A stretch of 64,000 bases of DNA, from NCBI GenBank assembly GCA_964537035.1, contig CAZIAK010000002.1, forward strand, positions 142,983-206,982. The letters run 5' to 3'. Below the pieces are notes generated by a model. It worked only from the letters and a program-made list of their open reading frames with translations. It ran no database searches and was not told the origin of the DNA. Below are positions 24,801-32,951 of this stretch, one piece after another; the first letter of the stretch is position 1; each line of letters begins with the position of its first letter. A program made the translations under genes and the position numbers. Source of the stretch: CAZIAK01 sp964537035 (GTDB taxonomy: Bacteria; Planctomycetota; B15-G4).

Positions 24801-25184
24801 CACGCTCGAGAACATGAATCGCAACTCGTCGCCCGCAGACTGCTCGACGTCAGGGAGGATCGCCCACGAGCTGGCTTCAGACCCGGGGAACTGCCACTGG
24901 CTCACGGTCTGGCTCACGTTCAGAGAGTAGTTGCCCTGGTACGAGTAGGCCCAGCGCGTCCAGTCGCCAGAGCTGACAGGGTTGCTCTGATTGCGAAACT
25001 CCCAGCCAGCAGAGATCAAGCCGCTAGGGCCGTGCTCGTTGCCAGCCACCAGACCCGCGTTCTCGAAGCCCTCCGTGTAGGGGACCTGAGCGACAGCGGC
25101 AGCATCCAGGCCGGCCGTCAGCAACAGGCACAGGGCGGCGAGCAGACGGGGGGAAGTGCGAACGGTTCTCGTTTGAAGAAGCAT
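21810..25184 (-). CDS. Giant secreted parallel beta-helix protein with shared C-terminal module
   Basis: 1124 residues. Signal peptide LLAALCLLLTAGLDAAAVAQ. Residues 25-230 resemble a cleaved-adhesin/MAM-like jelly roll (YTEGFENAG, FGGFQIDNLSVGE). The next 400 residues have the short repeated strands and Asn-rich turns of a right-handed beta-helix (ENVTIDLS, FENCIIDGGD, IRNCGFGSQND, FINNGVGV). Two or more Ig/Fn3-like domains follow (PPRVMLNRPSSVFEPDSTVILTW, APQVAMLTPQSG with ISWTASDD). The end carries the WTDLG...LSNGIRATTP module. Such proteins bind or cut polysaccharides, or act as adhesins; no catalytic site is recognised. ATG 25184 with GAGAG upstream. Same strand as its neighbours, 72 bp from the next gene. 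Confidence 0.75.
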   Translation of the reverse strand: MLLQTRTVRTSPRLLAALCLLLTAGLDAAAVAQVPYTEGFENAGLVAGNEHGPSGLISAGWEFRNQSNPVSSGDWTRWAYSYQGNYSLNVSQTVSQWQFPGSEASSWAILPDVEQSAGDELRFMFSSVIPGILSPPFSEHLEIRYSPSGGTDTGADADDVGDFTTLLADLPDPETHIWSEVRTTVPGSGRLALRIYIPPAESQQDFFGGFQIDNLSVGELPAGPPLPGPGQTVHWTTAMSPIELTDLTTIVQGGTVIVDPGVVVDLALTAKLTVNGSLLGMGTPTQPVTLQGFDRIEVFGDLDLDEAIVGLAVHVLNEGSISFRRVSVVAGGALWTGGSTTQPAFLDIDQCSFDDALMWIGSCALRLTNTTFRNTYVNLGGIAVPFLENVTIDLSPQDGFNLQTFLQPLWLDDITVTNSAGAGLNLTDVDVHVGPNVVLTGNRYPAQGGGFLPGSSLPTTGNLNNYILADPGFNSDIGGEVSARTWADTGVPYAIKSFYSAGRLDILPGVRVLLGPAAQFWGANDFVKARGTPADPVVFERLDPAVSWQGLQKFHRFENCIIDGGDIGARFNSITFPGFIDNSIIRNCGFGSQNDVFVRKTRFINNGVGVWSNNLPGALDGATGANSFEGNGIGVQWQSQLMDAPNNWWNHPSGANAPDNPGGQGDSATAGVTTVPFLTTPPVATDNPPRVMLNRPSSVFEPDSTVILTWASSDDDAVVSHRIEFERPLTPGVIEVVAELPGTQQAYEWVVPDIGFAVNGKLPRIRVVAVDTLGQEGWDAHDPLIPSGEVGGTLNILSDLAGPFTAGVPAGGLCWDATGLTGPLGSFDVSLVLDADDVRVPMGSTFSSCLGSGTAMGIPFVSTDTARVQIVVQSTSNRNKVFYSDPFTIRPDIRVGDAAPQVAMLTPQSGQLFGGGTDVPISWTASDDLGLRGFAIQASYDAGHTWHVLAEDLPASTTSFTWTLPPSAGIFDTRVRVIAFDQRFQSSSDGADVSFSIGEAANPWTDLGGGIPGANGQPTLVGSGTLVAGSVAALDLTKAPANGLMLFWLSLTSTPVSYFGGTIYAVPFSSQILTFADPAGSLHLEANWPSGLPTGTQAWFQFVVQDPSVPGGLSLSNGIRATTP

Positions 25185-25769
25185 GGCGAGCTCTCTCTGC
25201 AGCGGGGCGATGCAACCGAGGGTCGTTGTGGACCCAGGAGGTTGGACCATGCAGCAAACCAAGGGCCAATCGACTGCAGCATCGGCTGGCGTGCCTTCGA
25301 AACGGTTCAAAAACAGCCCGATGGTCCCACTCTGCGACACCCCACCGATTGAGGGGACCCTCAAGGGCGGATGCCGAGCCAGCTTCCCAGGGCATTCCCA
25401 GTCTGCATCCTGAGCGAAACGTCCGGTATCTGGACACCATGCCCACCACATCGAGGCGGCGGGTTCAGGTCAGCACGGAGAGGCGGACCTCAGCTGCTCG
25501 GATTCGGGTGTGCCCTGGTCTTGGGAGAGCCCCGAGATCCCAGGGCTGACCTGACGAACCCGGTTCAGCGTGGGTGGGCAGCAGCGAAGACCGCGACAGG
25601 GCCGGATCCGGGGGCATCCTGCAGAGGTTGCCGGTCTCGGTCACCGAACAGACGGCCTGGGCCTCCATCTCTGCCATGAGAGGCCTGCGTGCTCGTCGAG
25701 CCATGGGCCGTCTTGTGGCCTGGTGACTCTCAGGGAGGGGTCCACCTGCTGTGGGAGAGTTCACGTCGA
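25185..25769. other. 585-bp intergenic region
   Basis: Short open frames on both strands lack start signals and recognisable content. The part next to 25184 must hold the promoter of the beta-helix gene on the minus strand, but no clear -35/-10 pair can be placed. No hairpin with a T-run was found after the FG-GAP gene. Confidence 0.5.
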
Positions 25770-27092
25770 TCAGAGATCACCACCGGGTGGCCGGGCGGCG
25801 TCTTCGGCAGGAACAGCCTCCACGAGCCTGCCGTACCTGCTCAACGACCCTCTGGCTGGCTCCATCCGACGATAGGTCGAGACGACGAACTCGGAGCAGC
25901 CTACTCGGCCTCCCTGAACAGCCAGCGCGGCTCCGAAACCCCGGCCAGCCACGGCAGGCGACAGGCGCGAGAGTTCTGCCCCCGTGCTCCCGGACAAGAT
26001 CGCCACATGAGAGTCGTCTCCGTTCGGGGGACCATCCGGAGCGAGGAAACCGTCAGGGTTCGAGCACAGCAGGTCATTCACACCGTCCCCGTCCTGATCG
26101 TCGACGACGCAGAGGCTCCAGCCGAACTGCCCACCGCCGGACTCTCCTGTGCGACTCCAGACCTGACGTCCATCGGCAGCTGAGTAGACGGACACCATCC
26201 CGGCGGCAAGCTGAAGCGAGCTGGCATCGGGGGCCCCCGGCCAGCTCACTGCCAAGTCCTCCAGCCGGTCGCCGGTGACATCGACCAGGCGCTTCAGGCG
26301 AGCGTCGGGACCCGCCACCGTCGCGACGTCCCACAGAACCGCCAGAGTCGACCCGTCATGGAGCACCAACCTGGAGTCTCTTGCGAACGACCTCGCCTGG
26401 TGCAACACCGCGATGTCGTCGACGCCATCGCCATTGGCATCTCCCGCAAAGCAGGCGGCAAACCACGACGACCCGCTCCTGAGGATCAGCTCAACATCCG
26501 CTGCCGCCGAAACCAGGATCACGCCAGTCTCGTGGCCCCCAGCGACCGTTGAGGAGAGCGCACCCGCAGCCAGCCAGGCGCCACCTGCTCGCATCGACGC
26601 CGAGAAGTCGAGGGACTGCACATGCCGAAGACCGATGCTCTCCCACTCGCGAACAAGGGCGCCAGATCGATCGACGACGTGAAGGCCGTGATCGGCAATC
26701 TGAACACGACACCCATATCCTTGCCACAGGTTCGTAGCCACGGCAATCACAGGCTCTTGCGCGTACCAGCCTGGTGAGATGGAGTTCGACAGCGAGCCGG
26801 TGCGGGGGTGGTATCGAGAGAGTGTCTCCAGTGTCCTGCCATCGCGAATGGCCAGGGTCTCGTGCATCACTCCGTCTTCGGCCGAGCGATAGCGCTCGAT
26901 GGCAGCGAGGTCTTGAACGGTGTCAGCGGCGTCGCCAGGAAAACAGACGATGGCCACAACGGAGGCCGGCACGCTGACGGACGGCCCCAGAGCCGGCGCC
27001 TCACCTAGCCCCACCGAGGCAAGACCCATCGTGCACGCGGGCCCGAGTCGCCAGGCTGCACCGAGTAGGAAGCGAAGGACTCGTCTGCACAT
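25770..27092 (-). CDS. Secreted FG-GAP/integrin-alpha-like repeat protein
   Basis: 440 residues with an N-terminal signal-like hydrophobic stretch. At least three FG-GAP calcium-binding loops are visible: GDANGDGVDDIAVL, VDVTGDRLEDLAVS and DDQDGDGVNDLLCS, each followed by a short beta hairpin, with a last FGAALAV blade. This is a beta-propeller as in integrin alpha chains, common in planctomycete secretomes, probably for adhesion or recognition. Unlike its two downstream neighbours it lacks the WTDLG C-terminal module. ATG 27092 has an AGGGG about eight bases upstream. Confidence 0.75.
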   Translation of the reverse strand: MCRRVLRFLLGAAWRLGPACTMGLASVGLGEAPALGPSVSVPASVVAIVCFPGDAADTVQDLAAIERYRSAEDGVMHETLAIRDGRTLETLSRYHPRTGSLSNSISPGWYAQEPVIAVATNLWQGYGCRVQIADHGLHVVDRSGALVREWESIGLRHVQSLDFSASMRAGGAWLAAGALSSTVAGGHETGVILVSAAADVELILRSGSSWFAACFAGDANGDGVDDIAVLHQARSFARDSRLVLHDGSTLAVLWDVATVAGPDARLKRLVDVTGDRLEDLAVSWPGAPDASSLQLAAGMVSVYSAADGRQVWSRTGESGGGQFGWSLCVVDDQDGDGVNDLLCSNPDGFLAPDGPPNGDDSHVAILSGSTGAELSRLSPAVAGRGFGAALAVQGGRVGCSEFVVSTYRRMEPARGSLSRYGRLVEAVPAEDAARPPGGDL

Positions 27093-27427
27093 CTCGAAGG
27101 CCCCTGTTGCTGAATGAGGCTCTGGACGAGAGGCTCGTCCCTCAGCCCCGAAGGACGCCTGGAACTCTCACACAAGGCCCGTTCGCCACGGCCCAAAACG
27201 GACCTGACGCACACTAGTCCCCAACGCGCATTCCTGCGAGATCGGACGGCCGGGATGGCGCCATGGCCGCCTTCCACAGTCTGGAGACGGGTCTCGGCGT
27301 CCTGCACCACGCCTACTCGCGCGCTGCGTGACGCTCAAACGTGCACACGCTGTGGCTCCGGACCGAGCGGCAAGGCCACACGACAAGGCCACACGACAAG
27401 GCCGCGCGGCGCGCACCCACCCACTGC
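27093..27427. other. 335-bp intergenic region with a short tandem repeat
   Basis: No convincing gene. Near the right end a 13-bp unit CAAGGCCACACGA occurs twice in tandem (27371-27383, 27384-27396) with a partial third copy (27397-27403). The left part probably contains the promoter of the FG-GAP gene. Confidence 0.5.
27371..27403 (+). repeat. Short tandem repeat, 13-bp unit
   Basis: Two exact copies of CAAGGCCACACGA and the first seven bases of a third. Non-coding; probably a slippage product. Confidence 0.7.
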
Positions 27428-29335
27428 TCAGGGCAGCGAGTCAATGATCGCCAACATGTCCGCCTTGCTGACGATGTCCAGCCGCGTATGCGGCGCGGTC
27501 ACGTCGTCACCGGGGAACACCGCCACGAACGGAATGGAGTGGGCGCCCAGGCTGTTGCGCAGTCTCTCCAGCATGTCTGTACGCGCGCCGTCATGGGTCA
27601 GGTCAGCGCGGATACGCACGACGCCTTTGTCTTCGAGGGCCGCCACCACCTGCTCGTCGTCGTAGACGAAGCGCTCGTTGTACTTGCAGTTGGGGCACCA
27701 GTTGGCGGTGAAGTCGACCAGCACCGAGCGTCCGGCGTCGAGGTGCTCGGCGAAGAGGGCGGGATCGAACTCCTCCCACTCGGCGGTGCCGTCGGTCTCG
27801 AACAGGCTGGGGAACTCGACGAAGGACACACGTCCACCGATGGCGGCGATGCCCAGGGCCACGGCCAGGGTGGCCAGGCGCCGACCCTTGTTCGTGGCCC
27901 GCACGCTGAACCGTCCCCACCACCAGCAGCCCAGGCCCACGAAGACCAGGAAGGCCACGGTGAAGAGCATGAGTTCCTGGCGCAAGCTGATCATCAGGTA
28001 GATGACCGTGGCCAGGAGCACGAAGCCCATGGCCTGCTTGAAGGTGTCCATCCAGGGCCCGGGTTTGGGGACGATCTTGAGCAGGCCCGGGTTGGCGGTG
28101 AGCACCACGTAGGGCAGGGCCATGCCCAGGCCCAGGGCGGTGAAGATGGCGAAGACCACGGGCGCGGGCTGAGCCACGGTCCAGGTCAGGGTCGAGCCCA
28201 AGAAGGGGCCGCTGCACGGGGTGGCCAGCACGGTGGCCAGCATGCCCTTGAAGAACGCGTCGCCCAGACCCTCGCGAGGCGCGGCTCCGGCCATCTCGCC
28301 GATGCCTGCGGGCACGCCCAGCTCGTACACACCGAACATCGACAGCGAGAAGGCGAAGACCAGGCCGATCATGGCGATGATGAACGGCTGGCTCTGAAAC
28401 TGCTCGCCCCAGCCCAGGCCGAGCGAGACGGCCAGGGTGGCCAGCACCAGGAAGATGACCAGGATGCCCGCGGCGAACGAGAGCCCCAGGGCCAGGATGC
28501 GCTGCTTGTCCTCGCCCGCCTGCTGCACGAACGACAGGATCTTGATCGAGATCACCGGCAGCACGCAGGGCATGACGTTCAGGATCATGCCGGCGATGAA
28601 GGCCAGCAGCAGCCACATGCCCAGACCGTGAGTGGTCTCGTCGGCGCGCGGCATGAACTCGGGGAAGCTCACCGCGGCGTACTCTGCGTCGCTGAGGGCG
28701 GGCACTGTCTCCGGCGCACGGTCGTGAGCGAGGGCTCCGTCACTCGCGCCGTCGGCGGCGCTGTCCCCGCCCTCGTCCCCGCCCCCGCCCACGGCCTGGC
28801 TGCCCTCGAACAGGTCGGTGGGATAGTCGGCAAAGAGCGCGTCGCTCCCCGCACCGGCGTCCGTCGCCTCTTCGTCGTATTGGATGCAGCTGCCGCTGTC
28901 CTCACAGGTCAGACCGGCGAGGTGGACGCTGATCTCAGGCGTAGAGCCAGCCTCGTCGAGACGTCCCTCGGCGAAGACCACGATGGTGCCTTCGTGGCCC
29001 AGGATGAACGTGCCCGGCTCAGAGATGTCGCTCTGGTCATACTCATGGGGCTCGGGGAAGCGCGCCTTGCTGAAGCTGACCCCGTCGCCGGTGAAGGTGA
29101 CCACCGTAGGCAAGCCCACCGCGTCCGGGTGGCCGAGCTCGTCGTGGTAGAGGTGCCAGCCGCTGGCGATCCTGACGGTAACGGCGATCTGCACCGTGTC
29201 GTCGACGGTGCGGGTGTTCAAGGTCGCCGGAGCCAGGCTGTCGTCCATGCCAGGCAGGCTGAAACCGCTCTGACCTTGGAGCGGCTGCAGGCAAGCGAGA
29301 AGGGCGAGGGTCAGCAGTGTGCGGAGAGTGGTCAT
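27428..29335 (-). CDS. dsbD: Thiol:disulfide interchange protein DsbD
   Basis: 635 residues, full three-domain DsbD. After a signal peptide (LLTLALLACLQPLQG) the alpha domain has the CEDSGSC cysteine pair with the family's five-residue spacing. An acidic Gly/Asp-rich linker follows. The membrane domain has about eight helices with the redox cysteines in MPCVLPV and ATPCSGPF. The C-terminal thioredoxin domain has WCPNCK. DsbD carries electrons from cytoplasmic thioredoxin to periplasmic substrates and cytochrome c maturation. ATG 29335 is chosen since it begins the signal peptide; upstream in-frame starts would prepend about 40 unrelated residues. Confidence 0.92.
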   Translation of the reverse strand: MTTLRTLLTLALLACLQPLQGQSGFSLPGMDDSLAPATLNTRTVDDTVQIAVTVRIASGWHLYHDELGHPDAVGLPTVVTFTGDGVSFSKARFPEPHEYDQSDISEPGTFILGHEGTIVVFAEGRLDEAGSTPEISVHLAGLTCEDSGSCIQYDEEATDAGAGSDALFADYPTDLFEGSQAVGGGGDEGGDSAADGASDGALAHDRAPETVPALSDAEYAAVSFPEFMPRADETTHGLGMWLLLAFIAGMILNVMPCVLPVISIKILSFVQQAGEDKQRILALGLSFAAGILVIFLVLATLAVSLGLGWGEQFQSQPFIIAMIGLVFAFSLSMFGVYELGVPAGIGEMAGAAPREGLGDAFFKGMLATVLATPCSGPFLGSTLTWTVAQPAPVVFAIFTALGLGMALPYVVLTANPGLLKIVPKPGPWMDTFKQAMGFVLLATVIYLMISLRQELMLFTVAFLVFVGLGCWWWGRFSVRATNKGRRLATLAVALGIAAIGGRVSFVEFPSLFETDGTAEWEEFDPALFAEHLDAGRSVLVDFTANWCPNCKYNERFVYDDEQVVAALEDKGVVRIRADLTHDGARTDMLERLRNSLGAHSIPFVAVFPGDDVTAPHTRLDIVSKADMLAIIDSLP

Positions 29336-29424
29336 GGCAGGTCTCTGGACGGAGCGACTCCGTCCGGCGTTGGGTTCGTGCAAGAAACGACGGCCCGCGT
29401 TGGCCGGGCTGTGGGTCAGCTGCA

Positions 29425-30267
29425 TCAGCGATCGCTCGGCGCGTAGCGAGGGAGCCAATCATCCAGCTCGGCGCAGGCCGTGAGCAGCGGTTCGCTCCAG
29501 CCTGCCCAAGGGTGGCGTGCACCCAGGGTGTGGTCGCCGCCGACGATGGGCACCCTGCGCGACCCGGCCAGCCAGCCTTCGAGGGCCAGGGCCTCGGTCG
29601 GGGGCACCACCGTGTCGTCCTCGCCGTGGACGATCAGCGAGGGGATGTCCAGCGACTCGCAGCAAGCCTTCATGTCGAGGGCTTCGGCGTCGTCGAACCA
29701 GGGCCGCTTCAAGGGCATGTCCTGCCCGGTGCGGCCGTTGCGGATGATGATCTGATCGTCCCGAGCCAGCTGTTCCAGGGCCACCGCAGGCACGCGCAAG
29801 AAGTGCGAGACGCCGTTGAGCGTGACCACTCGGGACAGCCGTGGCTCTTGCGCAGCCGCCAGCAGGGCCACGCCGCCGCCCATGGAGTGGCCCACCACCG
29901 CCGCGCCGTGATCGAGGTCGAGCTCCAGGGCTTGCCGATCGGCCCAGAGCGTCTCCAGCACCAACAGCAGATCGTCGGTGTGCCGGCTCACCGTCTGTTC
30001 GGCGAACAGGTCGAGTCGGTCGAAGTCTTCGCCGCCCGACGTGCCGTTGTGGCTCAGGTCGAAGAGGGCCACCGCTCGCCCGCCCGCCGCGAGACGCTGG
30101 GCCAGGTGCGGAAACATGCCCCACAGACGAAAACCCTTGAAGCCGTGACAGAGCAGGGTCAGAGGCGCACGGCCTCCCGCCGGCTTGTACAGATCGAGGG
30201 TCAAGCTGAGCCCGTCGGGGCACAGGATCTGCGTCGTGGTGGTGGTCACGGCGTTCGCTGCGCTCAT
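29425..30267 (-). CDS. Alpha/beta hydrolase
   Basis: 280 residues, cytoplasmic (no signal). The nucleophile elbow is GHSMGGG, the Asp is in HGEDDTVVP and the His in GGDHTLG, a complete triad. LLCHGFKGFRLWGMFPHLAQRLAAGG is the typical strand with the HG oxyanion region. Resembles dienelactone-hydrolase/carboxylesterase-type enzymes acting on small esters; the substrate is unknown. ATG 30267 overlaps the stop of the methyltransferase by 4 bp (ATGA), so the two are coupled. Confidence 0.85.
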   Translation of the reverse strand: MSAANAVTTTTTQILCPDGLSLTLDLYKPAGGRAPLTLLCHGFKGFRLWGMFPHLAQRLAAGGRAVALFDLSHNGTSGGEDFDRLDLFAEQTVSRHTDDLLLVLETLWADRQALELDLDHGAAVVGHSMGGGVALLAAAQEPRLSRVVTLNGVSHFLRVPAVALEQLARDDQIIIRNGRTGQDMPLKRPWFDDAEALDMKACCESLDIPSLIVHGEDDTVVPPTEALALEGWLAGSRRVPIVGGDHTLGARHPWAGWSEPLLTACAELDDWLPRYAPSDR

Positions 30268-31001
30268 CGGGGTTTTCTCAGCAAGACCAATCTGCGTGTC
30301 TGCCCACCCACGTGGGCGTGGCCCTCGTAGTCGCCCCAGACTCCTGCGATCGTGAGCCCCGCCCCTTGAGCCAGGGCCTTGATCTCGTCGCCGGTGAACA
30401 GGCGCACCGACTCGTACCACGTGCGCACCGGCCCGTCCGAGCGCAGCAGGCGGATGGTCTTCTCGACCCGCTGGCAGTCATCGGTCATGGAGCGCTCGAC
30501 CTCGATCATCATCTCGCCCTCTGTGTCCACGCCCTGGGGCACCAGGTGGTCCCGCACCGTGTCCCGGTCCATGAGGTCGAGAAACACGGCGCCGCCGGGG
30601 CTGAGCACACGGGCGATGTCGCTGAGCGTGGCCTGGTGATCGGCGTCGTCCGCGAAGTAGCCGAACGACGAGAAGAGCATGGTCACCGCGTCGAAGGCCC
30701 AGTCGCGAAAAGGCAGCCGGCGCATGTCGGCCCGCACAGTGGGCAGGCCAGCCTCTCGCGATTTCAGGGTCAGGTCGGGGGACAGATCGAGGCAGGTCAC
30801 ATGGCAGCGCTCGGCCCGCAGAGCCAGGCTGTGACGCCCGGCCCCCGAGGCCAGATCGAGCAGGCGCTGCTTGTCGCGATCGAAGGACAGGTAGCCCAGC
30901 ACGGCCTTGATCTCCCGAGCCGCCCCCCGCTCGTCGCGGTGGGGATAGACCTCGAGATAGTCGGCGGTGAAGGCATCGACGTACCAGGGCGTTGCAGTCA
31001 T
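30264..31001 (-). CDS. Class I SAM-dependent methyltransferase
   Basis: 245 residues. The SAM-binding motif I is LLDLASGAGRHSLAL (a variant of DxGxGxG), then CLDLSPDL, RADMRRLPF and DAVTMLFSSFGYF, as in small-molecule methyltransferases. MTATPWYVDAFTADYLEVYPHRD at the N-terminus is the cap region seen in a subgroup of bacterial methyltransferases. The substrate is not known. ATG 31001; the stop overlaps the next start by 4 bp. Confidence 0.85.
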   Translation of the reverse strand: MTATPWYVDAFTADYLEVYPHRDERGAAREIKAVLGYLSFDRDKQRLLDLASGAGRHSLALRAERCHVTCLDLSPDLTLKSREAGLPTVRADMRRLPFRDWAFDAVTMLFSSFGYFADDADHQATLSDIARVLSPGGAVFLDLMDRDTVRDHLVPQGVDTEGEMMIEVERSMTDDCQRVEKTIRLLRSDGPVRTWYESVRLFTGDEIKALAQGAGLTIAGVWGDYEGHAHVGGQTRRLVLLRKPR

Positions 31002-31242
31002 GGGAGCATCGTACTCAAGGTGGCGGGCGGCGGTCGCGGGCAGCGACACATCGGCGCGCTCTTTGGATGTCCCGGGGACCCGGCTTTGGTTGCAACTCTT
31101 TCCGATTCGGCTCCGCTGCCAGGATCCGAAGAGGGGTCGAACGAGAGAACGGGAGGGGACCGAAGCCGAACCCGTCGTGGAGGCAGCGCTGGGGCCCCGG
31201 CGCACCGTCGGCTGGACGGGCCGCCCTGATTCATGGCCCGGA

Positions 31243-32136
31243 TCAGGCGTTTGGCGGGGCATTCTCGCCGTCTGCCACCACCCGCCAGAGGGCCTCCATC
31301 TGCTCCAGGGAGGCGTCGTTCAGCCCGTCCCCCAGGGCGGCTTCCAGGGCGGCGAAGCGTCGGCGAAACTTGGCCATGGTGCGGCGCAGGGCGTGCTCGG
31401 GGTCGATGTCGAGCTTGCGGGCCACGTTGACCACGGAGAAGAGCACGTCCCCCAGCTCGTCCTCCATGGCCTCTCGCGTCCCGGCTTGGCGGGCCTCTTC
31501 GAGCTCGGCCAGCTCTTCGGAGAGCTTGAGCACGGCGCCCTCGGCGTCAGGCCAGTCGAAGCCCGACTTGGCCGCCACCCGACCCAGGCGCTCGGCCCCG
31601 GCCAGGGCGGGCAGGTGGCCCGGCACCGCATCGAGCAGCGAGTGGAGCTGGCCGGCACGTTCGCGAGCCTTGCTGGCGTTCCACGAGGCCAGGGCGGCGT
31701 CAGCGTCGGCGGCAGACAGATCGCCGAACACATGGGGATGGCGGCGGACCAGCTTCTCGCCGATGCCCGCGGCCACATCTTGCAGTGTGAAGCTGCCCTC
31801 GTCCGCACCGATGCGGGACATGAGCAGGATGTTCATCAGCGTGTCGCCCAGCTCTTCGGCCACATGGGCGCTGTCTTGCCGGGCCACGGCGTCCACGGTC
31901 TCGGTGGCCTCTTCGAGCAGGTGGGCGGCCATGGTCTGCAAGGTCTGCTTGCGATCCCAGGGACAGCCGTCGTCGTCTCGCAGCCGAAAGACCACTCCCA
32001 CCAGCTCGGCCAAGCGCTGCACACCACGCGCTTCGGACACGCTCCGGGCCGCGCCCAGGTCGGCGGCAAGCGCGCCGTGGTCTCGCGCAGCCCAGGCTGC
32101 CGCCGGGTCGAGGTCTGCTGCGTTGTCGTCGCTCAC
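31243..32136 (-). CDS. mazG: Nucleoside triphosphate pyrophosphohydrolase MazG
   Basis: 297 residues, tandem MazG domains. The first has CPWDRKQTLQTMAAHLLEEATETVDAV and HVAEELGDTLMNILL, the EExxE and ExxD metal sites; the second has EELAELEEAR and MEDELGDVLFSVVN. It hydrolyses (d)NTPs to NMP and PPi to clean the nucleotide pool. The 30-residue N-terminus before the first domain is extra. GTG 32136 overlaps the lipB stop by 4 bp (GTGA), making this the last gene of the lipoate/2-oxoacid dehydrogenase operon. Confidence 0.93.
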   Translation of the reverse strand: MSDDNAADLDPAAAWAARDHGALAADLGAARSVSEARGVQRLAELVGVVFRLRDDDGCPWDRKQTLQTMAAHLLEEATETVDAVARQDSAHVAEELGDTLMNILLMSRIGADEGSFTLQDVAAGIGEKLVRRHPHVFGDLSAADADAALASWNASKARERAGQLHSLLDAVPGHLPALAGAERLGRVAAKSGFDWPDAEGAVLKLSEELAELEEARQAGTREAMEDELGDVLFSVVNVARKLDIDPEHALRRTMAKFRRRFAALEAALGDGLNDASLEQMEALWRVVADGENAPPNA

Positions 32137-32951
32137 GAGTTGCGCTCCCCTGAAAGATCTGCCCCTGGGTGACCTGGGCGAGTCGCACCCGAGGGACCTG
32201 CGCCTGAAGAGGCTGGACCAGGGGGAGTCGCAGCCACAGACCCTGCGCCTGGAGCAGCCGCGCCCGGGTGCGCCACGGCCCAGGCCCGGGTGAACGGTGC
32301 CAGCGAACGCTGCAGGCCGTCGATCAGCGCGCCCACCACGTCCTCGCGGGAGGGGCAGCGATCGCCGAGCTCGCGCTTGAGCGATGTCATCACCCCCGCA
32401 TCGAAACCGCAGGGCTGGATGGCCTCGAAGTGGCTCAGGTCGGTCTCATGGTTGAAGGCCAGGCCGTGCCAGGTGATCCAGTGCCGGGCCGCCACGCCGA
32501 TGGAGACCAGCTTCCGTTCGCCGTCGATCCAGACGCCCGTGGCGCCCTCGCGACGGGCTGCGTTCAGCCCGAAGAGCGCACAGGCGTCCATGGCCCCTTG
32601 CTCGAGGGCGCGCAGCCAACGGTGCAGATCCCGGGCGCCATCACTCAGGGCCACGATGGGATAGACCACCACCTGCCCGGGCCCGTGGTAGGTGGCCTCG
32701 CCACCGCGCTCGACGTCGACCACGGGAAAGCGGTCGTCTCGCAGCCAGCCCTCGGCTGTGCCCCGGCCGGTGGTCAGCACCGGGTCGTGCTCGCAGACCA
32801 ACAGCGTGTCCGGGCTGCGCTCGGCCTTGCGCTCGGCCACCTGCCGCTCTTGCCGTTCTCGGGCGGTGCCGTAGTCGATCCGTCCCAGATCGATGACCTC
32901 GAGCCAGGCGGGGTCGTGAGGCCGAACGGCGGCGTCCGGCCCGGGGCTCAA
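32133..32951 (-). CDS. lipB: Octanoyltransferase LipB with Pro/Ala-rich tail
   Basis: 272 residues. LipB moves octanoate from ACP to lipoyl domains. RGGEATYHGPGQVVVYPI, GVWIDGERKLVSIGVAARHWITWHGLAFN and IQPCGFDAGVMTSL (catalytic Cys, and Lys in ERKLVSIG) are canonical. The last ~45 residues are an unusual Gly/Ala/Pro tail made of two 15-residue repeats, encoded by a 45-bp imperfect tandem duplication (32171-32260). TTG 32951 is chosen: it overlaps the lpdA stop by 4 bp (TTGA), as at other junctions here, and other in-frame candidates before the domain are not start codons. Confidence 0.9.
   Translation of the reverse strand: MSPGPDAAVRPHDPAWLEVIDLGRIDYGTARERQERQVAERKAERSPDTLLVCEHDPVLTTGRGTAEGWLRDDRFPVVDVERGGEATYHGPGQVVVYPIVALSDGARDLHRWLRALEQGAMDACALFGLNAARREGATGVWIDGERKLVSIGVAARHWITWHGLAFNHETDLSHFEAIQPCGFDAGVMTSLKRELGDRCPSREDVVGALIDGLQRSLAPFTRAWAVAHPGAAAPGAGSVAATPPGPASSGAGPSGATRPGHPGADLSGERNS
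32171..32260 (-). repeat. 45-bp imperfect tandem duplication inside lipB
   Basis: Units 32171-32215 and 32216-32260 share GACC-x-GGG-GAGTCGCA and CTGCGCCTG blocks with scattered differences. It encodes two Gly/Ala/Pro-rich 15-residue repeats in the LipB tail and keeps the reading frame. Confidence 0.6.

Noticed and set aside
27371..27403. 13-bp tandem repeat as a CRISPR or iteron array
   Set aside because: Only two full units with no spacers and no replication or cas gene nearby.
27341..29446. A 701-codon plus-strand frame opposite dsbD
   Set aside because: The dsbD frame has all expected motifs. The antisense protein is His/Gly/Glu-rich with no domain, a typical shadow.
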